Program-made: the position numbers and the translations under genes
Assembly (NCBI GenBank): GCA_942159475.1
Contig: OW804094.1
Span: 132,914,755 to 132,978,754, forward strand
Source of the DNA: Sthenelais limicola
Taxonomy: Eukaryota; Annelida; Polychaeta; Phyllodocida; Sigalionidae
Reading direction: 5' to 3'
Length of the DNA: 64,000 nt
In this document: piece after piece, positions 1 through 9,965 of the stretch
Numbering within the stretch: position 1 is the stretch's first letter
How the letters are laid out: every line of letters starts with the position of its first letter
Notes under the pieces: generated by a model
The model's database searches: none
What the model was told of the DNA's origin: nothing
What the model saw: only the letters and a program-made list of their open reading frames with translations

Positions 1-544
1 ATATTGGAATATTATTGGTTGCTCTGGCAAATATATTCGGTTGACACAGTATAAAAAATGAGTCCTTGAGATGGAACTGATTATCTTAGTTCCAAGCCGT
101 GCTTCATATCAGAATATCCGCCTCCAAGGCTTGCCCTCCAGTACACCTATGTTACATGCTCACGTGACCGGTGAAGCACATGTGTCTGGTACACGTGTGT
201 AAGTGGTAGAAATCGTGGACAGTAATGGTAGCTGCACCACAAGGCAGAAGTTAATCATAACTTGGCCCATTTTATGCTCAATATAACACGGGATTCCTAA
301 GCGTGTATATTACATTGTCACCTGTAATTGAAAAAAAAGGAGATTCGGGGTTTTGATTAATAAACATGATGAATAATTAACCTGGTTTATATGAGGGAAC
401 GATAGTGGAAATAAGTTGTGATATAGTTGGATCAATTATGAAAATATACCACTTCTTCAATATATCCATTGAAATATTGATATAACTGAAAGTATGCGAC
501 TTTTGTGTTCAGAACATTTATACATATACATATATAGATCTATT

Positions 545-618
545 GTTATACCTTTCTAACAGGAAACGCCATATAGGCTACAGCTATGGCGTTCATGCCA
601 CAAAAAGCGGGTAATAAT
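545..618 (+). repeat. Dispersed repeat, copy 1 (related copy at 54786-54873, minus)
   Basis: The segment runs from 'ttatacctttcta' through 'aggctacag', 'atggcg', 'tcatgccacaaa' and 'gcgggtaata'. The same ordered blocks occur in the reverse complement of 54786-54873. This marks an interspersed repeat of unknown class. Neither copy carries an open frame of note. Confidence 0.55.
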
Positions 619-982
619 GTGTAACCCGCTACGCTTGCCATTAGTTCCCATCGATTTTTCACGATTTTTTCGCCATAAATATCGGGAAAAGTATCACAAA
701 TACAAAATTGCCCTTGGGGATCTCCAGGTTCCATATTGCACTTGGGCTACGCGATTTCGTTCGTTCGCTATACGCTCACTTACCACAATCGCTACGCCCG
801 CATGTAGTATATATGGCACGTCGGGATCGCCGTCGGCCAATTTTGGATATACATGTAACATATTGGTATGTTTATCTGCACTTATTCACTGACCCTTTTG
901 GGGGGTAATATGAAGATTTTCTCCTGGCAACCTGTATATTTTGGGTTAGATAAAGCGATGGGTGGGAAGATAGAGATTCAGG

Positions 983-1430
983 GAGATTCGCCAATAAAAC
1001 GGATAATGAAAATATAATTATAATAAACATTTATTGTCAAACCTTTCTCTCAGGGACATTGTTGCACATTCATATTGTTTCGTATTGATAAATCGGCCTC
1101 AAGATATAATTATATCATGTAAAGGTGCATGTGGTGTCTGTGTGTGTGTTGGGGGGTGGGGTGGGGTAAGAATTTTACCTGAGATTCGCCAAAACAGAAA
1201 AAGAGTATAATATATTATAATAAATACTAATTGTTAAAATTTTCTCTCAAGAATCTCTTGTCGTACATTTATGTTGTTTCAATCAGGCACATGCAGCTAT
1301 TCAACTTGTTGACAAATAAATGATATTATTATTGGTTAATCGGCCTCAGAATATAATTGTATTATGCGGGTCAAGTATAAAAGTCGAGTGTGTGTGTGCG
1401 TGCGGGGTGCAAACTTTACCTGAGATCGTG
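983..1430 (+). repeat. Diverged tandem duplication, two units of about 200-245 bp
   Basis: Both units contain, in order, 'gattcgccaa', an AT-rich block with 'tataataaa', 'tttctctca', 'gttgtttc'-like sequence, 'aatcggcctca', 'atataatt', a (GT)n stretch and 'tttacctgagat'. Unit 1 spans about 983-1182 and unit 2 about 1183-1430. The divergence suggests an old duplication. No coding potential is visible. Confidence 0.6.
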
Positions 1431-2790
1431 ACGCAAGTAGTTCGACAATTGTTACAAGTTACCTATATAACCTGCTTACGGGACTGTTCCACCAATCGCT
1501 TAACCCTTACGTCTTTCATTTTGAAAAAAAACCCCACTGGTGGGAAAACCCGATAAAATATTGGGCAGATGAATGCAGTTATGTCACTTCAGTCCCAACC
1601 ATCCAAATTATATAAGACCTCCTCCCCCCCCCCCCCCACACACACACCCTTTAACTGTTAACTCAATCGGTATCGCAGCCAGGGGACACATAGTTTGTCT
1701 ATAATTAAATTACTGATATGAGACTGCTTTGACTCGAATATATATATTCTTTTCAATTTCAGTCAGCAACTGTTATCGTTATTAATTTTCAATTTTACGC
1801 TTAATCGTATCTCCCGATTTGGGTGAAAACCAGGCTAATTTATTAAGACTTCATCCTACGTCAAATCAAATGCATGCATCATGCATGTACATGTATGTAT
1901 ACAATACACGTATGTCCTTTTGTGTAATGAGCTCTGCCGCCCCAAACCGGTATAATTGGGGTAGAAGGGGCCTGTCTGAACACCTCTGAGTCGGTCCACC
2001 TGGTTATGAAAGCTAAACCTTGGTTATGTAATTGTAACAACTTACTAGCAGGTTTGTAAGGACCTTCCTTGCGTAAGCTCTCACGGAGCTCAGTATTTAC
2101 TCCGGATCCCTATACACTCAACATAACTTTAGTCATTCGCACCCACTCCACGCCATGGTTATCTAACGCCCACCTTGCCAGCATGGCCTTTACTGGTTAC
2201 CCAACCAAGACTGCTGAACAACATTGTTAGAAACGCCTAGCAGGTCTAATACTCCCCATTCATGGAGTGTCTTAAGATATTCCTCAGTCGAGGGGGAGTG
2301 ACTCTAATAAGTAAGGATTCTAATTTAAATATGACTGTTTTTAATTTTGTGAAATTTCGTTTAAAAAACCCCAATCAAATCAAAGACGTAAGCAAGTCTA
2401 TGGTTACCCTTGGAGGTAGCATACGTAATCATACACGAAGGAAAGTATTCGCGAACCAAAGGTATACCTGTACTTTCAATTCATGAAGACACCAGTACAT
2501 TGAACCTTAATAATTAAGTTGGCCACAGTGATTTCAAATTCGCGTTCGGCTATCAACATAACTTTTCTTCGAATGGAAAATGCAGCTTTTCTATGGCCAT
2601 GAACATTTCTCGATCCCCTTTTCTCTTGAGAAACCCTCAGTGGCCTTACAATTTTAGTGCCCCACAGACACACAAATTGCTAGCTAATTTCTCTATAAAA
2701 AGTGCAGTTTTGATTTGTTCATCGATTTTTTCTTTTTTACAAAGAATCAAAATATTACATAATTTGAACCTGACGAAAATATCTGATAAT

Positions 2791-2868
2791 ACCAGTCCAG
2801 GCCCAAAGTTGAGAGAGTCCCTTCAAACGAAGGGAAAGCCACTCGCCTCAAACCGCAAAGTGCCATTT
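2791..2868 (-). repeat. Dispersed hairpin repeat, truncated copy
   Basis: The reverse complement contains 'ggcactttgcggtttgag', 'ggctttccctt', 'gaagggactctctcaact' and a closing 'ggact'. This is the 3' half of the family seen full length at 38953-39109, 40098-40253, 48076-48230 and 58243-58393. The 5' half with the hairpin is missing. Confidence 0.65.
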
Positions 2869-3335
2869 TAATTCCATTAAGACCGCAAAATATCATTATA
2901 TTCCCAATAAAACACCGAGTCTCCGGCCAGGAAACTAATTAGCGAAGTAGGCTGACATACTATCATTATCTGATCTGATGGTTTTGTTTTTTTTGACATA
3001 TTTTTATTAAGGAAAAATGAGTGCTGGCATATGCCAAGCAAAATTAATGCAAGGCTCGGGCAATCCCGGTCTCCCACCTTGCCCTGAATTTTCGCATTAT
3101 CTATTGCCATTCAAATTTTAGTAAGTGTTGATGGTTATCTGTATCCAGTATCATAGTAGTGGGTTGATTAATGATGAGATGGGATCTGGACCTATAGAGT
3201 GATACTGATTACTAATTGATACTAATTTTGAAGGGCGTGAACCATGGCTCACCTGTCTGTATGCATGCATGTTTGTATGTATGTATATACTTCACTCCAC
3301 AAGTGATCGCCCATCGTGGCATCGGGCGCAGTCAT

Positions 3336-3342
3336 TATATAA
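3336..3342 (+). promoter_or_regulatory. Candidate TATA box of the bZIP gene
   Basis: A TATATAA heptamer lies about 30 bp upstream of an initiator-like stretch (around 3366-3376, 'ctcactca' context) and 440 bp upstream of a strong splice donor. The local sequence is less AT-rich than its surroundings, which makes the motif stand out. The assignment is inferred from spacing only; 5' end data would be needed to confirm it. Confidence 0.35.
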
Positions 3343-3365
3343 TGATTCAGGTCTCCGTTCTTGGC

Positions 3366-3780
3366 GCACCGCTCACTCACTGGGCGAGTGGGACGTGGTT
3401 CGTGGTGGTGGTAGTAGTATGTTGTAGTTGTTATTGTGCAGGCAGGAAGGCTAGTTGTGTGGGACTCTCAGTCCCCCTCAGGATCTCCAGCTCTTGTTTG
3501 GCACTGTCAATGCTAGACGTCTTCAGTGATAAGAGAAGATTGTTATTAGGCGAAAGAAATCAAGTGGAGTGTATTCCTGCAATACAAATACCATGCAGGT
3601 TGTTTAGACCCTCGCTGATTCTGCTGTATTTGCATAAGTGAACTCATCATCTTGTGTATGTGTGCCTCTGAGGATTCTACTAAGTCTAAGGCTTTGATTG
3701 TAGCGGCGGTGGATGATTACTTGGTTGTCCTGAGTATCCTGAATTCATAACAGCCACAGCCTGGCTGTGTTCATTACCAG
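3366..3780 (+). other. Candidate non-coding first exon (5' UTR) of the bZIP gene
   Basis: The segment begins near an initiator-like site downstream of a TATA-like motif and ends at a textbook donor, CAG|gtgagc, with the exon ending at 3780. The coding exon downstream has an acceptor (gttttag|) just before its start codon, so at least one upstream non-coding exon must exist. NFIL3 genes of vertebrates also have a UTR exon followed by a single coding exon. The start is approximate, and other donors between 3366 and 6770 cannot be excluded. Confidence 0.4.
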
Positions 3781-6776
3781 GTGAGCTGGTTTTCTGAATA
3801 TTGTTGATCACCGACTGGTGATATCTACTGAGGACATTGGCTATTTTGGGTTTAACATATTAAGGTAATATATTGTTTGCACTGTCTTAGGACTATTTTA
3901 AATTGACTAGTTAGCTCACAGATGTCGTTTACTGAACAAACATTAAAAGTGAAATGGTTAAGTTGTAAATGGCTGTGGTATAATGAAAGATTCATTGACA
4001 AATATTATTTTTCCCTGTTTGTAAAACCACTTTTTTCTCTTATTTAATTACTGTCGAGGTGTGATAATTCCATAGCACGTCCGACCGGGAACTTTCTAGG
4101 CTTAAGTGGCTCAAATAGTAAAGATTAATAAGATAAGATAAGATAAGGAGTTGTTTATTTGTCGTAGTCAATTGTACAGAGGAGATACAAATGAATAAAA
4201 TAAGAAGAGAGACAACGAGGGAGCTAATCGCAGGTCTATAATGGCAATAACAAATTAATTATATATCCTTTTATGAACGAAGTGGGGGCTAGTTTATGGC
4301 TTTCGACCTGACTACCCAGTATGAAATCAGATTTTGACTATTTTTATATTCTCTCTACCTGTCTGCGTGACGTGTTCCATATTTCTTGCATTGTGGGTCG
4401 ATGCTTATGTCATCGTTGGAATGTACCAAGGGGAGTCATAGCAACAGGGGAGGGAATTACCCTATCACTTCAGCCACCCGCCCACTGTATACGTTCGTCT
4501 ACCCCCCCCCCCCCAATCCCTCCCACGCCCCCGCCCCCCTTTCGTTCCCTCTGCAACCAACTCCAGACCCCAGCAAGGTCAGGTTTATATTATGAAAGTG
4601 TTCCTGACTCATGGATTGTTTCGTCATCCGCGTGGTTGTTGTAGTCACATTCTCCTCTGTTGAGTAACACAGACTACAATTCCCCCTTTCTTTGTTATTT
4701 GTGTTGTCCCTGGCACCCCAGAGGTTTTATATGGTCCCCGCGGATCGTTATAATAAATGTGTTCGCTTTTCAGCATTACATTGAGATAAGCCTAAACAAA
4801 ATAAGTATAGATCGCCGTCTCTCTATGTGTTTTGTGGGGGCACCGGTTAGTTCAAAAGGGGCATGCAGTTATAGTCGGTTGTTGGTGTAGATAATGTATA
4901 ATACTATAAACGTGTTATTGCATACTTATCCACGCTTCTCGGAAACCTGGCGTTTTTGCCTTGATCTCCAGCCAAGCGTGGCCGGCCTCCACGATTACTC
5001 TATGTTACGGAATACTACTCCATCACAGTACCTGTAGAGACGAAGTGAAACGAGTCCTGGCACGTTGTTAATTACAGATATCCCCAGTAGAATCTTACCG
5101 ATCCTTTACTTTAGCTTATTTTATGTTTCCATATCCACCCAGTTTAAATTCGGCCACCCCTTCCGCGACTAAAGATTTTTCATTTTAAAAAAATAGAATC
5201 TCATCCTGATGACCCATAATGTTAAGCTTGAGTGCATGGTCAACTTGTCGACAGATCTACTTAAACACCTTTTAAGATACTGTTGCAAATATTCCTATCT
5301 GACGTAAGAGTGTTTGCCTTCGAGGAAATCGTTTCCCATGGGGTCTTGGCAATCACCCGGGCAATCACATGCCCCTTTGTGGTTGACAGGGATTATACAG
5401 TGAACCTTAAACAGCACAGCTTTCCTTATAATAATTCCCAGAATTTTAGTCATGAACATATACTTATATGCTTGGAGAAGTCAAAATAACGTGCGCAGTA
5501 TGATCCTATCTCAACATATTAAAAAATAGTATTATTGTTTGGGCACGTTGGATAAACCAGGAGCTATACAAATTTAAAATAGATCCACCTCCCTGAATCG
5601 ACCTATAGCCATGAAAATACATTATACACTTGCTACAATGCCATGAATAGAGGAATAACTAATAGGTTGATTGTTACCAACCTACCTGAATGGCTTAAAA
5701 TAACCATTCAGAACCTTCAGGTAAAAGAGACACAATCTCTGATCATACGTCTCTTCCTTCCACTATATGTATAGTGCTTCCCTACTCTTTTACTTGCTGA
5801 AACTGCTCGTGTGGAAATGGAATCTGTCACCATGACATTATCTCCATCCTACCTGTGAGTAATATTACTCTAAGATCCTACATCAATGTAATATATGAAA
5901 TAACGTCCGGCAGCACGAGGCCAGCAATGGCGGGGTCCACGTGCGAGCAGGTCGCGTGAAATAAGTTGAGAACCTGGCCCTCGATTCTTACGTGTGGCGA
6001 TTAACAAAACAGCTATTACATCAAATTGCTCTCGTGTTCCGCTGCTTAACACTACCTGTTATATAATGCTGTTACATATAGGTATTACAATAACGCCCTG
6101 CAGTACACATAAAGGCGCAGAAATAACATTGTTTGTGTGCACGTATAATCAGAGCGGAACACCCGCCCACCCAACCTCCCACCCACCTAACCTTGATATT
6201 CAATCTAGGACAACCTGTACCCGATCGCTGTGTACCGGCATCTTGCCTTATTAATTCATACATATGCCAATCTCGTTAAGAAATGCTAAAATCGAGGCCA
6301 CGTAGCGAGCCTAATGCGTAATTAAATAGCAAAATTGTTCACTTTTCTCTGAAAGGGAAACTCTTTAGAAAACAGTTCCATTCCGGTAGAGTTGTTGATG
6401 TGCACTCCCCACACATTACCATATAGGGCGTATTTATACCAAGTTCAACATTCTATTTAATGTGTTGATTGCCCAGGTAAAAGTGTTCCATAGCCTAGCT
6501 AGCCATTCAATTGCTCGAATTAATCATATTATTCGTACTGATCGCAAAATTGGTCCTATGCAATTATCTCATTACATCGAATCCCAAGTAGTCCTATTGT
6601 AATGATATGCCTTATTTTGTAATGAACTTATGTTCTGGTTTATTAAAAAATTGTTTGGGGAAAAATAGTTTACTTTTAGACTATGTGAAAACAATTAAAA
6701 TCTCGCAAAGCTGTCAATACCTGTTTGGTTTTGATGTTATGTCACAGTGAACTCATTGCCTTTGTTTATCGTTTTA
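3781..6776 (+). other. Putative 5' UTR intron of the bZIP gene
   Basis: If the first exon is correct, this 3.0-kb stretch is the intron, from gtgagc to the acceptor tag at 6775-6777. It contains three adjacent GATAA motifs near 4131-4148, a C run at 4502-4514 and no supported exon. The open frames at 4321-4644 and 5994-6254 are short and proline- or threonine-rich, with no recognisable domain. Confidence 0.4.
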
Positions 6777-6802
6777 GGATACACTAAGGGAAAACCTTCA
6801 CC

Positions 6803-8725
6803 ATGGTCACAGAAAATTCACCCCCTATGAAACGCCCTCGTATGGAAGCTTGCTATGTGAACATGGAACCCACAGGTCGAGCTGAGTCTCCTACGGCTGA
6901 GAAGGTCTCTTCTGCCGCTGATGCTATGCTCAAATTGAGCAACTCTTCACCAAATCTGCCTGTCTTCGTCATGAACCCCAACTTGAGGAGCGCTCTTACA
7001 GGTGGACTGCCTCCCATTGGACAACCTCCTGTTGCCTACATGGCGCAGTCGCCAATGGAAGGCGCCAAAACCAAACAAACGTCGCTGGGAATGATGCAAC
7101 AACCGAATCAGCAACAGCAGTTACTTCAACACGAGTATCCTGATGTAAAACCAGATCTGCAGTCATTGAACGGTTCACAACTGACTAGAGCTCAGAGAAA
7201 ACAAAGGGAGTTCATTCCTGATCATAAAAAGGATGACCACTATTGGATCAAGAGAAGAAAGAATAATGAAGCTGCTAAACGCTCTCGGGAAAAGCGTCGT
7301 GTGAATGACCTCGCAATGGGAGAAGCCATCTCCAAAGTTGAACACGAAAAGGACAAATTGCGTCGAGAGTTGAGGGCAATAAAGCGAAAATATGGCTATC
7401 CTCTTGACCAGACATTCCCTTATGACGATGAGCCACCCTGTTACTCATCTTCTAACAGTGCTGCCGATGATTCGCCTTTTGAGGGATCTCAGGGTTCGAT
7501 GACTACAGACTCAAACCCAGCAATGTTCCAGTCGTCTGGGATCCCATCTAAACAAGGTATTCTAAAGGATGTTCTCAGTGTTCCTCCCAAGATACTGCCA
7601 GCTAACAATGTATGCCAAGTGGCGCCCATTGGTACGCTGACAGGCTGTGCAGGGGGCGCCACCGGCATACCTTTCCTTATGCCCGTTTCAGGTGCGCCAC
7701 AGCCCCTCGCTCTGGTGACCCATGTCGCACAGTCCGGCTACCCTATCAACCCAGCAATCGTGGCTTCTCTCACTGTCCCTCCCGAGGTCATTCTCACACA
7801 GGGCAATCCCGAAGACGGCCAGCAAAATACCACCACTTCTCCTAATTGTAACCGTAATGGGATCACAGAGGTGGGCACTACTGCCGCCGCATCGACAAAC
7901 GGTGCCGACGGAGACAATTACAATGTCGCAGTCCCGGTCGCTGTGTACGAACACAACGCTTTCCATGGCAAGTTGAATGGCATAGAAGTCTGCCAGCCCG
8001 TATCTCCTGAGAGCAGCTCTCGGGGAAGTCTGCACATAGCTAACCAGTCAAGCTCAGCCAGCGACTATTCTGAATGTGACACATCAGACGAACATGAAGG
8101 GAAAAGGGCCCCTCTCAACCTGTGCAAAAGGGAAAACGAAGGTGCTGCACAGGGTTACATAGAGATCAAGCCCATACCTATCGGCAGTGGACAGAAGCTA
8201 TCGAGTGCAGCTATTCCACACAAGCTCCGCCACAAGCTGGCCCATTATCTCAAAGAAAGGGGTGCCTATACCGAGGACAGCCCTGGAAACGATGGGGGAA
8301 TCCAACAGCCATTGGAAGCAGAGGCTTCCAATGGCGACGAGACAATTGATGGTCACTATGACAGCTCCAGCGATGGGGCTACCGACTCGCCCAAGTTGAT
8401 CTCTCGAGGAAACACGTCCATTGATCCAAAGTATGTTGAAAGGCGCCGCAGAAATAACATGGCGGCCAGAAAATGTAGGGAACAGAGGAAGATGGCAACA
8501 GATATACGGGTTGCAAAATCTACAGTTTTGGAAACCGAAAATGAGCGATTAAAACAAGAACTAATGACTCTAACCTCTGAAGTGTCCACTTTGAAAGAAC
8601 TCATTGAAATGAAAAATGCTGCTAAGGCACAGGGGAAGACATTTCAGCCTCCAAATTTTGAGAAATTATGTCGGGAAGAATCTCCAAATGGAAGTAAAGA
8701 ATCAAAACCTTCAATTTCAAATTGA
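6803..8725 (+). CDS. Double-bZIP transcription factor, NFIL3/E4BP4-like
   Basis: A 640-residue nuclear protein predicted to bind DNA, coded in one exon. The start is firm: ACCATGG context, an in-frame TAA at 6785-6787, and an acceptor ending at 6777. Residues 135-200 form an NFIL3-type bZIP: FIPD-KKDD-YW lead-in, basic motif NNEAAKRSR (154-162), then heptad positions M172, V179, L186 and I193. They align without gaps to the NFIL3 zipper, though it has lost most leucines. Residues 541-604 form a second bZIP: DPKYVERRRRNNMAARKCR, then heptads at 569 (Arg), L576, L583, L590 and L597, closest to PAR/HLF proteins. The 340-residue linker is low-complexity and carries PLNLC (437-441), resembling CtBP docking motifs. 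Vertebrate NFIL3 and fly Vrille have one bZIP. Family members act in circadian, developmental and immune control; the role here is inferred. NFIL3-like identity is fairly sure, strict orthology less so. Confidence 0.95.
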   Translation: MVTENSPPMKRPRMEACYVNMEPTGRAESPTAEKVSSAADAMLKLSNSSPNLPVFVMNPNLRSALTGGLPPIGQPPVAYMAQSPMEGAKTKQTSLGMMQQPNQQQQLLQHEYPDVKPDLQSLNGSQLTRAQRKQREFIPDHKKDDHYWIKRRKNNEAAKRSREKRRVNDLAMGEAISKVEHEKDKLRRELRAIKRKYGYPLDQTFPYDDEPPCYSSSNSAADDSPFEGSQGSMTTDSNPAMFQSSGIPSKQGILKDVLSVPPKILPANNVCQVAPIGTLTGCAGGATGIPFLMPVSGAPQPLALVTHVAQSGYPINPAIVASLTVPPEVILTQGNPEDGQQNTTTSPNCNRNGITEVGTTAAASTNGADGDNYNVAVPVAVYEHNAFHGKLNGIEVCQPVSPESSSRGSLHIANQSSSASDYSECDTSDEHEGKRAPLNLCKRENEGAAQGYIEIKPIPIGSGQKLSSAAIPHKLRHKLAHYLKERGAYTEDSPGNDGGIQQPLEAEASNGDETIDGHYDSSSDGATDSPKLISRGNTSIDPKYVERRRRNNMAARKCREQRKMATDIRVAKSTVLETENERLKQELMTLTSEVSTLKELIEMKNAAKAQGKTFQPPNFEKLCREESPNGSKESKPSISN

Positions 8726-9843
8726 AGGCCATATACATGCCTCTAGTGTTGAGGATGGGTGATACCAGTGCATGCGCCCAGACCATTTGAACAAATACGT
8801 GTACAAACTCACAAAACATGTGCATAGATAAAACCATACAGATATACACATACATATATGCCTAAGTACATATATACGTAGGTATACACATTCAAACATA
8901 AATGCATACATACATACTTTCAAACATTTACTTTTACACAAATAATATTACACATCTAAACATTTTACTCACATATTCATTTGCATATGTTCATGTGGTA
9001 CACGGGTGGTACCTTATTAATTCCGTACATGTATGAACACCCACTTTACTTTATTATTGTATAGTAGTACATTTTGAAATATATCTACTACAGATGGCTG
9101 CCAGAACAACCTTTTGTTTTCATATCACTTCTGATAGGCAGGTCAGATAGAAAGTCATATCTGTGGAATTTCACTTAAGCGATCCTCATTATTATAGGCA
9201 ATCTACCTCGGGCTCATTGATATCCATTGGTTAGGATCCATTTTCAACCATAGAATAACTGTTCCCTCTTCTTCATTTCATTGGCATTTCCAAGTTCAAC
9301 ACTAAATCATTCAATCGTTAGACGATACATAGGCAGTTTCTGTTAAATGTCAAGATTTCAAGTCTAAGATCATAACATTCTGTATTGGGAGTCCTAGTGC
9401 ACCTTACCTCGAGTCTCAATCCTAGCTAATTCTGAGGCAAATATAACTCTCAATTACGCTGGTAAGTTGTGTCACTGTCAGGAAGGGGAATATACTTTTA
9501 ACCGTCCATATCGTGGCAAGAAAAGCCCTGGCGATAATCTTCCCCGAATAAAAGGAATTGGCTCACGAGTATCGCAAATACCTTCAAGGATCATGTTAAT
9601 TTTACAATACTTTACTGGACTATACCTCAAAGAACTCCTTCTGCAGAACTTCACGGACCAGGGTATGTTTAAATTTCGTCACCACTGGTGCCAAGAAAAG
9701 GTTCCCTCTGCCCAGACTGAAATAATCATTATGTAATCATCGTTTTACTTCATATGTAGCGTAGAGTTTTGTATCTTGTACTCGACCATGCACATTGAAG
9801 GGATGATTATTTTCTTCTCTCTTTACATCCGTGTAGATCAATT

Positions 9844-9965
9844 TTCCTCTCGCTTTAAGTCAAGGCTTGTTCAATGAACGTCATCTACAGATTGACCGGT
9901 AGATTCCTCTCGCTTTAAGTCAAGGCTTGTTCAATGAACGTCATCTACAGATTGACCGGTAGATT
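9844..9965 (+). repeat. Perfect tandem duplication, period 60 bp
   Basis: Bases 9844-9905 are identical to 9904-9965, so a 60-bp unit is present just over twice with no mismatch. The unit contains 'cgctttaagtcaaggcttg' and 'attgaccggtaga'. Perfect identity means a very recent duplication or an assembly artefact. Confidence 0.9.

Larger units (their letters stand above)
1..3335. other. Intergenic region upstream of the bZIP gene
   Basis: I find no supported coding exon here; the open frames are short, overlapping and match nothing I recognise. The stretch holds a repeat copy at 545-618, a diverged tandem duplication at 983-1430, a C homopolymer at 1624-1637 and a truncated dispersed repeat at 2791-2868. 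The last few hundred bases before 3336 may include promoter-proximal sequence of the bZIP gene. Confidence 0.6.

Noticed and set aside
2023..2032. NFIL3/D-box consensus GTTATGTAAT upstream of the bZIP gene (autoregulation?)
   Set aside because: The same ten-base consensus also occurs near 9728, 17789 and 22438, far from any promoter, so it is not enriched beyond chance in AT-rich DNA.
3216..3641. 141-residue plus-strand open frame with valine and cysteine runs
   Set aside because: It has no recognisable domain and overlaps the inferred promoter and 5' UTR exon of the bZIP gene.
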